Assembly: GCF_024713975.1 (NCBI RefSeq)
Contig: NC_091094.1
Span: forward strand, 13,687,001-13,751,000
DNA: 64,000 nucleotides
Reading direction: 5' to 3'
Source: Paralichthys olivaceus
Taxonomy: Eukaryota > Chordata > Actinopteri > Pleuronectiformes > Paralichthyidae
Shown here: in pieces, positions 34,010 through 44,882 of the stretch
Layout of the letters: every line of letters begins with the position of its first letter
Position numbering within the stretch: position 1 is the stretch's first letter
Notes under the pieces: model-generated
What the model was told of the DNA's origin: nothing
What the model saw: only the letters and a program-made list of their open reading frames with translations
Databases searched by the model: none
Made by a program: the position numbers and the translations under genes

Positions 34010-34290
34010 ATATTTCAACTCCTGAAGAATGTGGAGATGCTTGCTGTCAAAGAGGAAAGAAGCTGGAGATGGTGCCAGGCTTTTTGTACAGGCCACTTTT
34101 CAAAGAGGAGGCAATACATTTCTGACTGTTTTATGAGAAAGGAAACCAATAGCAACTCTGGACAAGGCCACTTCTAACGCAACTCCCTGAAAATGGCCTT
34201 GTCTTGCAAGATCTTTGATTATTTGTGGGTTGACAGTTAATTTAATGTCTTTGACCTCGGCCCATATTTTCAGTTTTTCCACGTTTTAAA
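34010..34290 (-). pseudogene. Decayed third copy of the unknown 16-residue-repeat gene (3' part)
   Basis: On the minus strand the frame read from 34282 gives KIWAEVKDIKLTVNPQIIKD. The two intact genes at 38338 and 45067 have IWAEVKD(I)NLTVNP and then KDLDKDIFKELCKK. The similarity continues at the DNA level to the end of their coding region (gaatgtggagatgcttgctg, tcaaagaggaaagaag, tttttgtacaggcc on the plus strand against the corresponding 45080-45140). The reading frame is lost after the shared segment, and no 5' half or repeat array is seen. It is much more diverged than the two intact copies are from each other, so it predates the recent duplication. It is a relic of the host's own gene family. 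Confidence 0.72.
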
Positions 34291-34852
34291 GAACATGTCA
34301 CAATAAGAAATTCAACCAAGCTGTGGTATAATAATAATATTCTCTTTCAATGAGATAGATGACTATGAGAGCAGAGACTAATACAGAGTTCACAAATAGT
34401 TAAGAAATGAAATATGAAAATGCCCATGTGTCAAATTATAGTGCGAGTGCTGCTCACACATCTGATAGGCTTGTGCAAATTATGTATGTATAGTTATAAT
34501 GTTAAAAAATGGACACAGTAGTACATTAAACATCAATAAACTGCTTATAACCACTCTTAGTATAGCACTACCAGGTTTATTTATACTGAGTGAGCATTGG
34601 TAAACTGTCAAATGCTAAATACTTAAGGTAGCTGTGCTTGCTAGCTATATATCTATTAAAATAAAACAACTACTAGCAACGATACTTATTTAACCCAACA
34701 CTACAAAAAACTATACAATAATTCTTAACAAAAACAAACTTTAAGAACAATGATACTAATAATAGAATAGTAACATGCTTCCACTGTCACATATGATTAG
34801 TCTACAAATGCTCTGCGTGCAGAACAGGGAAGGCTTTCGTACTTTGTCTAGG

Positions 34853-35530
34853 TGGGGATGGGTATTGTCACTGATTTCCCAAATCGATTCGATTCCGGTT
34901 CACAAGGTCCAGATTCAATTCAATATCAATTCAGTTAAGGATATTTCCTTGTAATACAAGTTTTTCTTGGATATGAAAGAACTAAATGTTTAAATTGTAA
35001 CTTTGTGCAATATTAAAAATATTAAGGTAGGCCTGTCACGATGACAAATTTTGTTGGATGATATATTGTCCCAGAAATTACTGCGATAAATGAAACCATT
35101 TCACACCACTGATATAATAATATAATAGCATATTAATAACCCTTTCAAAGAGCAATGAACTTTAAAATCTTGAGAATATCAGTCTGACATTTGAATTAGA
35201 AATAAAAAATATTAAAACATTTTAAATAAATAAAACATAAGCAAAAAAAACACACACACAACCAAAACAATAAATGAAATCACCCCCAACCAACAGCACC
35301 TGAATGCAGCACCAAAAACGAAACTTATTTTTCGCCTGGTGACGGGTGTGAGAGAACTCCGCCTCGCTCCAGGAGAGGAGATGATCGGATCATTTAAATG
35401 AGGATCAATTTTAATCAGAGAATATTTCCAAATCCAGCTCTATGTTCAAACAGCAATTCAGAAATCAGGAAATTCTGACAGGGCGAATGCAATTCACTGT
35501 TAAATACCAATTCTTTTCTTACCCATCACT
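34853..35530. mobile_element. MITE-like repeat with a second repeat nested inside
   Basis: The outer element has ends ggggatgggtattg and caattcttttcttacccatcac, an inverted gatgggtat/acccatc pair. Its body has aaatcgattcgattccggtt phrases seen in many fish elements. At 35028 a second repeat starts with taggcctgtcacgatgacaa and ttgtcccagaaatta, another widespread fish element, running to about 35340. No coding potential. Confidence 0.5.
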
Positions 35531-36829
35531 ATAAAACATTTTTCTTATACCATCTGCTCCCCCTTCTTTCCTTTGTCTTGTGATTATGGTGCAGGTCTAC
35601 TTACTATATTGTTAGTATCTTTGTCTCTTCTGCCCTTTCAGTTGTCACTCTTGAAATGTTATACACCGTCTCGTTCTCCATTTACAAAGCAGAGGTTTTG
35701 TAAATTATGAGTAGAATCTATTATATCACATACATGTGCTGATCTATCCAAGAGCAATGGCCCTTTAATACTCCTTGCACCTTTAATGTTCTTAAACCCT
35801 CTTTAGAAATACAATTTTTCGTCACTGTGTTGGGATAGAGTCATGATTGCCATTTTGTCTGGGATTCATTTGAAAATGTTTATCTGTTCATGTTTGTTTT
35901 TGTCTACACCCTCTATGTCTTTTCCTTGTTTGTTTTTTTTAAATGTGCCTTTTACCAAATTAAATTTTCCTGAATCTGAAAAATTTGCAATAAGAATTTG
36001 ATCAAGTGCCTTTCTGAAAAAGACCTAAAACATGTTTTGTTTTCTTGTAAATAAACAATGTATTTCATTGGCTCTTTGTGAGTGTAAATCAATGAAATAA
36101 CCAGTGTCTGCCTGTGGAATTATGGAGAGAATTTAATCTGAAATTGTTTGTTCTCTGAAACTCGTGTCAGAGTTCTTCACATTTGCGAGTTTAAAGGTTA
36201 ACACTGCATCAAATAATAAAAGTGTTGATAATATAGAACATGAAGTCACCTTTGAATCATGTTAATCTAAAGAATGTTAAAAGATAAATATGTTCAGTTT
36301 GATATCTTTTATTTTAGACTGTCAATTGTTCCATGGTCTACAGTTGTAAAATATTCAAATCATTTCAGTCACTTCATTTTCCCTCGAGAGAAATTGTGTC
36401 ATTGTGAATGGATTCATATAGAGACTATATGCAATTGCCACCTGATGCCTGTATGAATATACAGTTATTTTCTGAAGTGTTTCAACATTATTTCATTTAT
36501 ATGTATTTGCAGAGGTAAAAGTATAAGTACAGATACTTGTGTAAAAAAGGACTGGTAAAAGTAGAAGTACAGGCTCTGAAATGTACTTAAGTACAAAAGT
36601 AAAAATTAATGTTTTACTTCAATGATACATGATAACTCTTAAGATAAATTAAAAAAGTTGTAGGCAAACAAAACAGGATAGTTTTCCTCTTTTAAAAACC
36701 TGCACAGAGCTGGTACAGAGAAAATAATCCCTGTACACAGTCTAGTTTTGCTGCAAAATGTCAGACAGAATAATAAAGACTGAACTGAGTCCTGCATAAG
36801 CACCTGGATCATTTTTGCAAGGAATAAGT

Positions 36830-36886
36830 GGATGGAGAATGTGCTGGCCTTCATTAAGTCCCTGCCCTTTGTACACACCCCCTGTT

Positions 36887-36926
<40 letters not shown>

Positions 36927-37490
36927 ACCCAGCTGGAGTCGGTCACGGCCCTGGCGGAGCGTCAAGAAGACGATCAAACTTGACTATCTAGAACATGGAG
37001 AGAATGATAAACTCTTGTGTGAGAGAGTGGTCCCAAGATGTCTGAGCAACATCGGACATGACATCCTTGAGCTGCCTATCTCAAGTCTTGTAGAGGAACA
37101 GGACGGAAAAGGACACCAAAAGAAGCCACTTACCATGCTGACATTGTGGGCCACATTCAACAGGGAAGAGGAGGTTTGGGCCTAGGTCAGATTAGACCCC
37201 TGTGGAACAAGGCAACTCCTTCAGAGAAGCGAAAATTGGTAGTCCTGGAAATCCGGCATCAGGACGAGGCAGCAAGATGTCCAAAGGCGGTCACTCAAGC
37301 AAAACGGGCTGTGAATGGAATGGGGAGCATAGAGAAAAGGAAGATCAGCTGGAAGGACCTGTGAGAAATGGAAGCAAGCAGGATTAGCTTCCTGCTTAGA
37401 GTAACCTATGACGTCCTTCCCTCACCCAAAAAAAAAACCTGAGGCACATCCTCACTGGTTGTAAAATAAGTCTCTTCCGAGGTAGGTATA
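36830..37490 (+). mobile_element. LINE-type reverse transcriptase C-terminal fragment (copy A)
   Basis: Plus-strand frames give RPLWNKATPSEKRKLVVLEI, then IEKRKISWKDL, RVTYDVLPSP and HILTGCK. These match a pattern I recall from fish non-LTR retrotransposon proteins (PLWxxxxPSExRKLVV ... YDVLPSPxNL ... LExxLSSC). An upstream part reads LPFVHTPCCYYRLDGLVRSS. It is degraded by frame changes and a poly-A tract and has no ends. The duplicate at 43620-44060 lacks about 230 nt of it. Confidence 0.55.
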
Positions 37491-37530
37491 CGTGGAGACA
37501 CAACCATTTTAAAACATGATGGCTGATTAA

Positions 37531-37898
37531 TTAAAGGTACAGTGTGTAGAATTGTGTGATATCTAGTGTTGAAATTTCATGTTGCAGCTGAACACCACTC
37601 ACCTCACCCTCTCCTTCCAAACATGAAAAAGAACCTGTGGTAGCTTCAGTTGTCATAAAAACTCAAAAGGTGTTTAGTTTGTCCAGTCTGGACTAATGTA
37701 ACAAACATGACGGCCTCCGTAGAGAGGGTCCCCTCCATGTAAATTAAGTATTTAAATATAAAGTATTTAAATATAAAGGGCCTTTTCTGGGGTAAAGAAA
37801 ACTACAATTCATACAATTTAGATGAAACGAACTAGTGAAGACATCGTGATGATTAAATATCTGCCAATAGATCCCATTCACCTAAACACTGGACCTTT
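37531..37898. mobile_element. MITE with TTAAAGG..CAGTGTGTA termini (copy 3)
   Basis: Left end ttaaaggtacagtgtgtaga, right end taaacactggacctttca, imperfect inverted repeats. The body includes gctgaacaccactcacctca and gtttagtttgtccagtctgg. It was carried along in the segmental duplication as the copy at 44107. Confidence 0.65.
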
Positions 37899-38336
37899 CA
37901 AGAAGAAACTAAACTTGCAACTGTGCATTAGTTTCTGTGAAATAGATACTGAGAGAAACTGATTAGATATTGAATCTTTTAAAATGTTCTAACGACTATG
38001 GGAGGAAACCAGAGCACATGGAGAAAACCCACAACAAAACTTTAGTCACAATGGAGTAAATACTGAAAGCTCATTTTAATTCACTTTCTAAGTGCGAGGG
38101 AAACCAGAGAACCTGGAGAAAACCCCCAAAAAAATGTATAAAGAAAAAGCTAATTATAATTAGCGGAACAGGTGATTGGGAGAGAGACAAGTAGATCAAA
38201 AAGGTCTAGTACAGTAACATAGCAGTATGACAAGTTTTCGTCTTTTCATCTTCTTCTACTTTTTCCTTGTTCAGTCTTTTGGCAGGTGGCAACGAACATC
38301 ATGGTGCATCCACTGACTTAGTGCACTGTTCCACCT

Positions 38337-38342
38337 TTTATT
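38337..38342 (-). terminator. Poly(A) signal overlapping the stop codon of gene A
   Basis: On the minus strand the stop TAA (38340-38338) is embedded in aaaaaataaaag, so the AATAAA hexamer covers the stop codon. The same arrangement exists in gene B at about 45066-45071. If used, the 3'UTR would be only 10-30 nt. Confidence 0.45.
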
Positions 38343-40353
38343 TTTTTCTCTTGAACATGGAAAAGATCTTTGAAAAAGAGGAGAAGAGGCCACGCTTTTT
38401 GCAAAGGCATCTTTTCACAGAGGAGAGAATTGATTCCTGAAGTTCTGGCTCCCTTAAAAGAAGGGCAAACAGCATGTTCTGAGGTTTCCACTTCTTACAC
38501 AACTCCTTGAAAATGTCTTTGTCAAGGTCATTGAACATTTGTGGATTAACAGTTAAGTTGTCTTTGACCTCCGCCCATATTCCCTCCAGCAGTTGATGAC
38601 TTATGTTCTTTATGTCAACCCTACTCATCCTGGCATTATCATAGATTTTTGTGATGAGCTGGTCCACGAGAACACTGACATATATTTTATATCTTTCTGC
38701 TGCCAACATCTTTACATTCTCTGATGATATTGACTGATTTGGAGAGTTCTTCCCCCCACTGCTGACCAATGATGGTGTTGACTGATTCGATGAGTTCTTC
38801 CCCCCGCTGCTGACCAAGGATGGTGTTGACTGATTCTTTGTTTTCTCCTCATTGCTGGTGATCTCTGATGATATTGACTGCCTCGGTGTGTCCTCCTCAA
38901 TGCTGCTGATCTCTGATGATGTTGACTGATTCTTTGTTTTCTCCTTATTGCTGGTGATCTCTGATGATATTGACTGCCTCGGTGTGTCCTCCTCAATGCT
39001 GCTGATCTCTGATGATGTTTCCATTGAGTCAATGGCATTTAAAGCCTCTGTCACCCTGTCTGTGTGGCTGTTAACCTGGTTATTCACCCACCAGCTTATC
39101 AAGGACAGGAAACAAAACACTCTGGTCTGTATGTCTTCATACATGCCCTTATTTGCCTTAGGAACAGCCACTGGACTTGAACTGAGTTCTGCATTCTTTC
39201 CAGGTATGATGTGCACATAGATGAGATCAGAAAGCTGTTTTGTGAATGCAAGAACCTTTTCAGATGTAGGCTTTTTCAGTGTTTGGAAAGCATAACTTTC
39301 ATTTCCACCTCCCTGCTTGTCCTGCTTCAGAAGCACAGCATCAATACTATCTATCAGTGAGGTTATTGCCAGCCCGCTTTTGAATTCAGTCTCCTTCTTG
39401 AATTTCTTTGCGATCTGTGTCAGTATTTGGAGCATCCCTGCTGATGCAAAAGTCTTTATGAAAAGCCTATTGATTGTCCGCATTCCTTTACAGATTGAGG
39501 AGCTTGGCTCTTGAGATTCCCTCCCCTTTTTGCTTTCCTTAAGGATTGACTCAATAATTTCATCTAAAGCCTCATATATCTCTGGAGAAATCAAAGCATT
39601 GAGCTTAAGACTCTCATTGAACTCATTAAAGAACGTTGTGATATCAGTCAAACTATTGTTGATTGTTTCCTGGATAATCCTCTTTACACTTTCTACACTA
39701 CTGGTTGGTGAACCCTCTGAGGAAATTCCCAACTTGGAACTGATTTGTGACGATTGGGAGCTTGAAGAGGTCCTAGCCATCTGAACAGAATGGTCTGTAG
39801 TGCTCTGCTCTTCTGAGGAAATGGAATGACTTTGCCTGTGAGATTGACTCTTGAACAAGCGTTTGATCTCTTTGTCTGCCTTTAACGCCTTGCAGGCATA
39901 ACAGATCATCTTCTGGAGTTTACTGGGATTAATGGTGCGGGATGGTATCCCAGAGCTCACAGAGGTTGAACTTGCAGACAAGATGGAGTTGACAGTCTTT
40001 GTCACCTCCTCTACAATCAGCTCTGTGAGTTGATCCAAACTCCTAGAACGTTTTGTGTTGCCTGGTGAAAAAGCGTTATTGACAGTGTCGCCCAGAATGG
40101 ACCGAACCCTTTCCTGAGACACAGGTACGTGGGTACTTCGCTTCGAAATGGCATTGGAAACGGTCATCATTAAGTTCAGCAGGAGATCTGCCAACAGTAT
40201 TGTTGTAGCTTCATCCGGTTTGCTTGACTTCAACAGCCGCCACTGCTCCGCAGTGATCTTCATAAAAAAGGAATTGAAGTATGGGCGGACAGTCTCAGCA
40301 TTTATGGCTGATTGGTTACCAGATTGGAGAGTCAGTGTCTGAGTTGTCTCCAT
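38338..40353 (-). CDS. Unknown intronless Ser-rich repeat protein, copy A
   Basis: A single 671-codon open frame; I do not recognise the family. Residues 1-70 are well ordered and helical in character (AETVRPYFNSFFMKITAEQW, ILLADLLLNLMMTVSNAISK). Residues 70-440 are mixed helical and Ser-rich segments (RTSSSSQSSQISSKLGISSE). Then six 16-residue tandem units occupy 39015-38728: SSEISSIEEDTPRQSI and SSEITSNxEKTKNQST alternating twice, then two PSLVSSGGKNSxNQS units. The C-terminal 130 residues are non-repetitive and end in a Cys/Lys-rich basic tail (CLCKKRGLFSSFSKIFSMFK, then RKK). No signal peptide or clear membrane span. A TATA box lies 111 nt upstream of the ATG. The frame is kept in both copies, which supports a real protein. 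It could be a domesticated mobile-element gene, but no reverse transcriptase, capsid or transposase feature was seen. Confidence 0.75.
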   Translation of the reverse strand: METTQTLTLQSGNQSAINAETVRPYFNSFFMKITAEQWRLLKSSKPDEATTILLADLLLNLMMTVSNAISKRSTHVPVSQERVRSILGDTVNNAFSPGNTKRSRSLDQLTELIVEEVTKTVNSILSASSTSVSSGIPSRTINPSKLQKMICYACKALKADKEIKRLFKSQSHRQSHSISSEEQSTTDHSVQMARTSSSSQSSQISSKLGISSEGSPTSSVESVKRIIQETINNSLTDITTFFNEFNESLKLNALISPEIYEALDEIIESILKESKKGRESQEPSSSICKGMRTINRLFIKTFASAGMLQILTQIAKKFKKETEFKSGLAITSLIDSIDAVLLKQDKQGGGNESYAFQTLKKPTSEKVLAFTKQLSDLIYVHIIPGKNAELSSSPVAVPKANKGMYEDIQTRVFCFLSLISWWVNNQVNSHTDRVTEALNAIDSMETSSEISSIEEDTPRQSISSEITSNKEKTKNQSTSSEISSIEEDTPRQSISSEITSNEEKTKNQSTPSLVSSGGKNSSNQSTPSLVSSGGKNSPNQSISSENVKMLAAERYKIYVSVLVDQLITKIYDNARMSRVDIKNISHQLLEGIWAEVKDNLTVNPQMFNDLDKDIFKELCKKWKPQNMLFALLLREPELQESILSSVKRCLCKKRGLFSSFSKIFSMFKRKK
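38728..39015 (-). repeat. 48-bp coding tandem repeat, 6 units
   Basis: Six consecutive 48-nt units inside gene A, each encoding 16 residues. Units 1-4 form two 96-nt higher-order pairs; units 5-6 are the PSLVSSGGKNSxNQS type. All begin at the same place in the codon frame. Confidence 0.9.
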
Positions 40354-40462
40354 TGCAGCTGTTGTATCAATATGTGTATGCCAAAAATGGTTTTCTTTGG
40401 GCTGTTCACACTGAGTTTTCCAAAGTGTCTTGTGAAGAATCTTTTGTTTTTGCCAAATGGCT

Positions 40463-40472
40463 GGTTTATAAA
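40463..40472 (-). promoter_or_regulatory. TATA box of gene A
   Basis: TTTATAAACC on the minus strand, about 111 nt before the gene A ATG, implying a 5'UTR of roughly 80 nt. The flanks are conserved in copy B (47585-47594). Confidence 0.5.
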
Positions 40473-41009
40473 GACTGATTCTTCACTTCCTTTTTGTTTT
40501 TGACTAAAGGATGATTTAAAAGGATTAAAGCATTATAGGTAATTAAGGCAAAGAAATCAAAGAGAGGAGGTTAAAGGAATTGAATGATCAAAGGAAACTG
40601 CAAATGAGAAGCAGCCCCACCCCTCAACTGTGCCTGTAATATAGGCAGATGAAAGGTAATCACTCATTGAACTTAGCCTGGTATTAGGCTTTGGTTTCAC
40701 AGACAATATCTGTGCTTGCTCCATCCACTCGGATCAACCTGGTATTGCAGTACCTCAAGGAAATGTGCAACAACTCAGTAGATGGTGGTAATGCACCTTG
40801 ATGTTGGTTGCCACTCGCTAATAAACCAAACAAAGAAGAAGAAAGAAGAACTATATCTATTCCTAAAAGTTTTACTTGATACAAACACATAATTACTATC
40901 ATATTACAGGAATTATATGTGATGTAAAAGATCACTTATTTTTAAACAGTGAAAGAAATGGAGCAAACCCTGCAAGGTAGTTCAGGCAGCCAACTCGAGC
41001 TGTGCTGCT

Positions 41010-41287
41010 CACATCATGTGACATACCTCATTCTCCATAATCATCTATTATACACACCCACCTTATTAGGCGGCCTATTTAAGCAACCCCTTTGCTTGCA
41101 ATGCTGCTGCAGTATTACTACCAGTTGCTTCAGCCCCTCCACCACCCCAGCATCCACATGTACTACAGCAATATCAATGTAGCAGTGGGGCAAGCAAAGG
41201 GAGTAATGGGAACATTTTCTCTGCTTAAATAGACAGCTGGTTGTGTATTATAGATGATTGTGGAGAATGAAGTATGTCACATGATGT
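41010..41287. mobile_element. Fold-back (long inverted repeat) element, copy A
   Basis: The left arm starts acatcatgtgacatacctca and includes ttctccataatcatctatta. The right arm, read as its complement, is acatcatgtgacatacttca, ttctccacaatcatctataa. Inner arm parts also pair (cccctttgcttgc with gcaagcaaaggg; tatttaagca with tgcttaaata). Together they form a long hairpin of about 280 nt with a loop of about 70 nt. A TATA-like tatataaag follows at about 41307. Confidence 0.7.
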
Positions 41288-41289
41288 AT

Positions 41290-42140
41290 GTGTAGCCCAT
41301 AGACTGTATATAAAGAGTGTGTGGCACTATGCTAGGGTTATGGCACCCTGATTGCTGGGCGGCATCGGTCTGCTGCTTATAACCGGGTGAGTGGCCACAC
41401 CACGCCCCTTCCTTCCACTCTGTGCTCCCTCTCGGGTGGTGGCTGGCGTGGCGTGTTATACCTCGGGGCGCAGGTGTGCATGTGTGTGGATGAATGTGTT
41501 TTAATAAGTGACCATTGTTGTTTCTTTTTGGCTATCAGTTTACATTTTATGTACTCATGGCATGATTTTAACTTTTCTTTTTGTGTTAGACAGGTGCTGT
41601 AGGCCCCAGGCGGCAGCCCAACTCCCTTTTTGAGTTGGTGTGCAGTGTTACAGGTGGTTAGTTTGTGGTCCTCTCCTTCTTTTGCTTCCCTGCTGCTGTG
41701 GTAAGCCCCAGCCCTGTCCTTCCTCCCTTTTGATCCCTATGCCTGAGTGCCATTTTATCCTTTCCTGCCTGGTATCCTGGTGAAACTCCCCCCAGGTGGC
41801 ATTGTTGCAACCAACCACAACCCAGTCTGCCACATTCTGGCGATGTTGGCACGATTTCCACGTTTAAAAGGCAGAGACGTGTTCTTTTTTTTTTCTCTTT
41901 GCCTTTTTGTTGTATTGCCTTTTTTTTTCATTACTAGTCATTAATGTTCTGTGGTTGTGTTTTGTTTGTGTAATGGTAGAGCCAAAACAGCAGTATTTAT
42001 TCCAGAGATCCACCCAACTTTCTGGATAATTTTGTGAGGCTTTGGTGTCGCTTCCCCTCGGTCAGTATGGAGGAGGAGGTGCAGCAGCTCAGGGACCTAG
42101 TGTTGTAGCTTAAGACGGATAATGAAAGGCTTCTTCGGGA
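41290..42140 (+). mobile_element. LTR-retroelement-type fossil sequence (copy A side)
   Basis: A fossil with no intact genes. It has a core-promoter-like tatataaag near 41307, GC-rich leader-like sequence, and at about 42068 a short gag-like beginning of the MEEEVQQLRDLV type. I infer a Ty3/gypsy-like or similar element. Boundaries are uncertain and the element is broken. It ends abruptly where the necap2 duplicate begins (42145). Confidence 0.35.
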
Positions 42141-42144
42141 GCGG

Positions 42145-43578
42145 GTAAACTAATTACCCTATTGGTCTTAATGTATGACGACCCTGATTATAGATGATAT
42201 TACACAGCTCATATTTTGTAAATCTTTTTTAAATAGGAAATATTAAGTATATCAAATAAAGCAGGTAGCTGTACTGTGCTTGTTGTCTCTTAAATTGAAT
42301 ATCACATGTACGTAAACAACAGAATGAAAAACAAGCCTGCAAATACGACAAACTCTTGTCAGACTTTCTAAGAATATTTTTCCACATCCAGATATCACAA
42401 TCTTTGATTGTATGGTTGCTGTTAAATAGTTCATTAATGTGGCCCTAAATGATTAAAATAATTTCCATCATTGATCACCATCATGGTGACATACAAATTG
42501 TTAAACTTGGCCTGGTTCTCCATTTCTCCAACTGTCTCATGTTGGAGTTGGAAAGTGTCACATAAAAAGTATATGTTAGTATACGTCTATTGTGTAACTA
42601 TCATACGAACATATTTGTTTATGTGATGTAAAGTTAGTTTGCATCACCTAAAGTTTACTTTTTTGTCTTTACAATTACTTTGATTGAAGGACGTCATGCT
42701 TTTATTGGTCTGGGCTTTGCTGATCGTGGAGACTCATTTGACTTCAATGTTGCTTTACAAGACCATTTTAAGGAAGTTACTGCCTGTTGCATGTGTTTTT
42801 TTGTACCTAATGTGTATTTACACGTACGACCTATGACTGATCAAGTCTATTTGACCAGCTTAATTTTTCTAGACTCATCTTTGTACTACTGTTTTTGTCT
42901 AAATGTGTATTTAATTTCTAACATTTAACCTTGTGTGAGTGGATATAATGCAAGGTTGCATAGCATGCATACTGAATGTTAATTGTATTCTTTAATTATA
43001 TTCAATAAAAGTGACATAATGACTGCTGTTTGTTGAGTTATGTAATAATTTACTTTAAAACAGAGACACTATATTTATTTTTCATTTAAAAATGAAAATA
43101 CATTTACAGTATTTGTGAAACTATGTCAATAGCAAGCAACATGACAATATTTTAAAACTCTCTAGTACGATTGTTAAAATGTTTAACCATTGATCTACAA
43201 TTTGTTGTCTTCACCATCCCCATTGCATTCTGAAGTACCAACTTAAAGTTTAACTTGACCAAAAGATATTTCCAGTAATAACTGCTATGCTTCCAAACCC
43301 CATTTCTAAAGATGGGTGAAGCAAGAGGGTGAGCTCGCAAAACTGGAAGCTTCTGAGAGCGCAGCACCTAAGCTGGACCTGAGCTTCAAAGAGGGACAGA
43401 CAATCAAGATCAGCATTGGGGTGAGCATGTTACCCAGACGTCACAGATCGAAGGAAATGACACCAATGACAACAATATTGAACAAATAAATTATGATTTG
43501 AAGTTTTAGAAACGGTTGTAACTCTGTCTACCACAGAACATTAAGAAGAAGGATGCAGGTGGTGTCAAACCTAGGCAA
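42145..43578 (+). pseudogene. Truncated necap2 duplicate (exons 4, 5 and part of 6)
   Basis: Nearly identical to 31108-32415. Exon 4 (from about 42695; [20 protein letters not shown]) is intact in frame, but its donor has changed from aa|gtaagtt to aaggaagtt, so the GT is lost. Exon 5 (about 43314-43422) and the start of exon 6 follow with splice sites like the parent. Exon 6 stops at cctaggcaa, where block S2 sequence begins. There is no promoter and no exons 1-3, 7 or 8, so it cannot make NECAP2. It carries about 117 nt near 42945-43060 that the parental intron lacks. Confidence 0.9.
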
Positions 43579-43688
43579 GACTGAACTGAACTGCGGTCCT
43601 GCATGAGCACCTGGATCATTTGCAGGGAATAAGTGGATGGGGAATGTGCTGGCCTTCATTAAGTCCCTGCCCTTTGTACACACCCCCT

Positions 43689-43731
<43 letters not shown>

Positions 43732-44106
43732 ACCCCGCTGGAGTCGGTCACGGCCCTGGCGGAGCGTCGAGAAGACGATCAAACTTGACTATCTTCAGAG
43801 AAGCGAAAATTGGTAGTCCTGGAAATCCAGCATCAGGACGAGGCAGCAAGATGTCCAAAGGCGGTCACTCAAGCAAAACAGGGGCTGTGAATGGAATGGG
43901 GAGCATAGAGAAAAGGAAGATCAGCTGGAAGGACCTGTGAGAAATGGAAGCAAGCAGGATTAGCTTCCTGCTTAGAGTAACCTATGACGTCCTTCCCTCA
44001 CCCAAAAAAAAAACCTGAGGCACATCCTCACTGGTTGTAAAATAAGTCTCTTCCGAGGTAGGTATACGTGGAGACACAACCATTTTAAAACATGATGGCT
44101 GATTAA

Positions 44107-44476
44107 TTAAAGGTACAGTGTGTAGAATTGTATGATATCTAGTGTTGAAATTTCATGTTGCAGCTGAACACCACTCACCTCACCCTCTCCTTCCAAACAT
44201 GAAAAAGAACCAGTGGTAGCTTCAGTTGTCATAAAAACTCAAAAGGTGTTTAGTTTGTCCAGTCTGGACTAATGTAACAAACATGACGGCCTCCGTAGAG
44301 AGGGTCCCCTCCATGTAAATTAAGTATTTAAATATAAAGTATTTAAATATAAAGGGCCTTTTCTGGGGTAAAGAAAACTACAATTCATACAATTTAGATG
44401 AAACGAACTAGTGAAGACATCGTGATGATTAAATATCTGCCAATAGATCCCATTCATCTAAACACTGGACCTTTAA
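44107..44476. mobile_element. MITE with TTAAAGG..CAGTGTGTA termini (copy 4)
   Basis: Duplicate of the element at 37531 with a better preserved right end (aaacactggacctttaa). Confidence 0.65.
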
Positions 44477-44882
44477 ATGAAGAAACTAAACTTGCAACTG
44501 TGCATTAGTTTCTGTGAAATAGATACTGAGAGAAACTGATTAGATATTGAATCTTTTAAAATGTTCTAACGACTATGGGAGGAAACCAGAGCACATGGAG
44601 AAAACCCACAACAAAACTTTAGTCACAATGGAGTAAATACTGAAAGCTCATTTTAATTCACTTTCTAAGTGCGAGGGAAACCAGAGAACCTGGAGAAAAC
44701 CCCCAAAAAAATGTATAAAGAAAAAGCTAATTATAATTAGCGGAACAGGTGATTGGGAGAGAGACAAGTAGATCAAAAAGGTCTAGTACAGTAACATAGC
44801 AGTATGACAAGTTTTCGTCTTTTCATCTTCTTCTACTTTTTCCTTGTTCAGTCTTTTGGCAGGTGGCAATGAACATCATCGT

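Larger units (their letters stand above)
32886..36775. other. necap2 downstream region
   Basis: AT-rich. It contains the necap2 3'UTR, the relic gene fragment at 34010-34290, nested MITE-like repeats at 34853-35530, and a 36484-36640 stretch of aagta-type phrases (taaaagtagaagtacaggct, gtacttaagtacaaaagta) typical of a fish MITE. No intact coding sequence. None of this interval is present in the downstream duplicate, where S1 joins S2 directly. Confidence 0.55.
36776..41831. repeat. Segmental duplication block S2, copy A
   Basis: From aagactgaactgag to cacaacccagtctgcc this block is repeated in the same orientation at 43577-49606. It includes a LINE fragment, a MITE, gene A with its promoter, a fold-back element and LTR-type sequence. 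By eye only a few differences occur per 100 nt outside indels. Confidence 0.9.

Noticed and set aside
41387-41602. Small plus-strand frames around the fold-back and LTR-type sequence
   Set aside because: Repeat-derived, differ between the two copies and show no conserved protein.
42680-42928. 82-residue frame resembling NECAP2
   Set aside because: It is the duplicated exon 4 reading into its own intron through a lost donor, not a separate gene.
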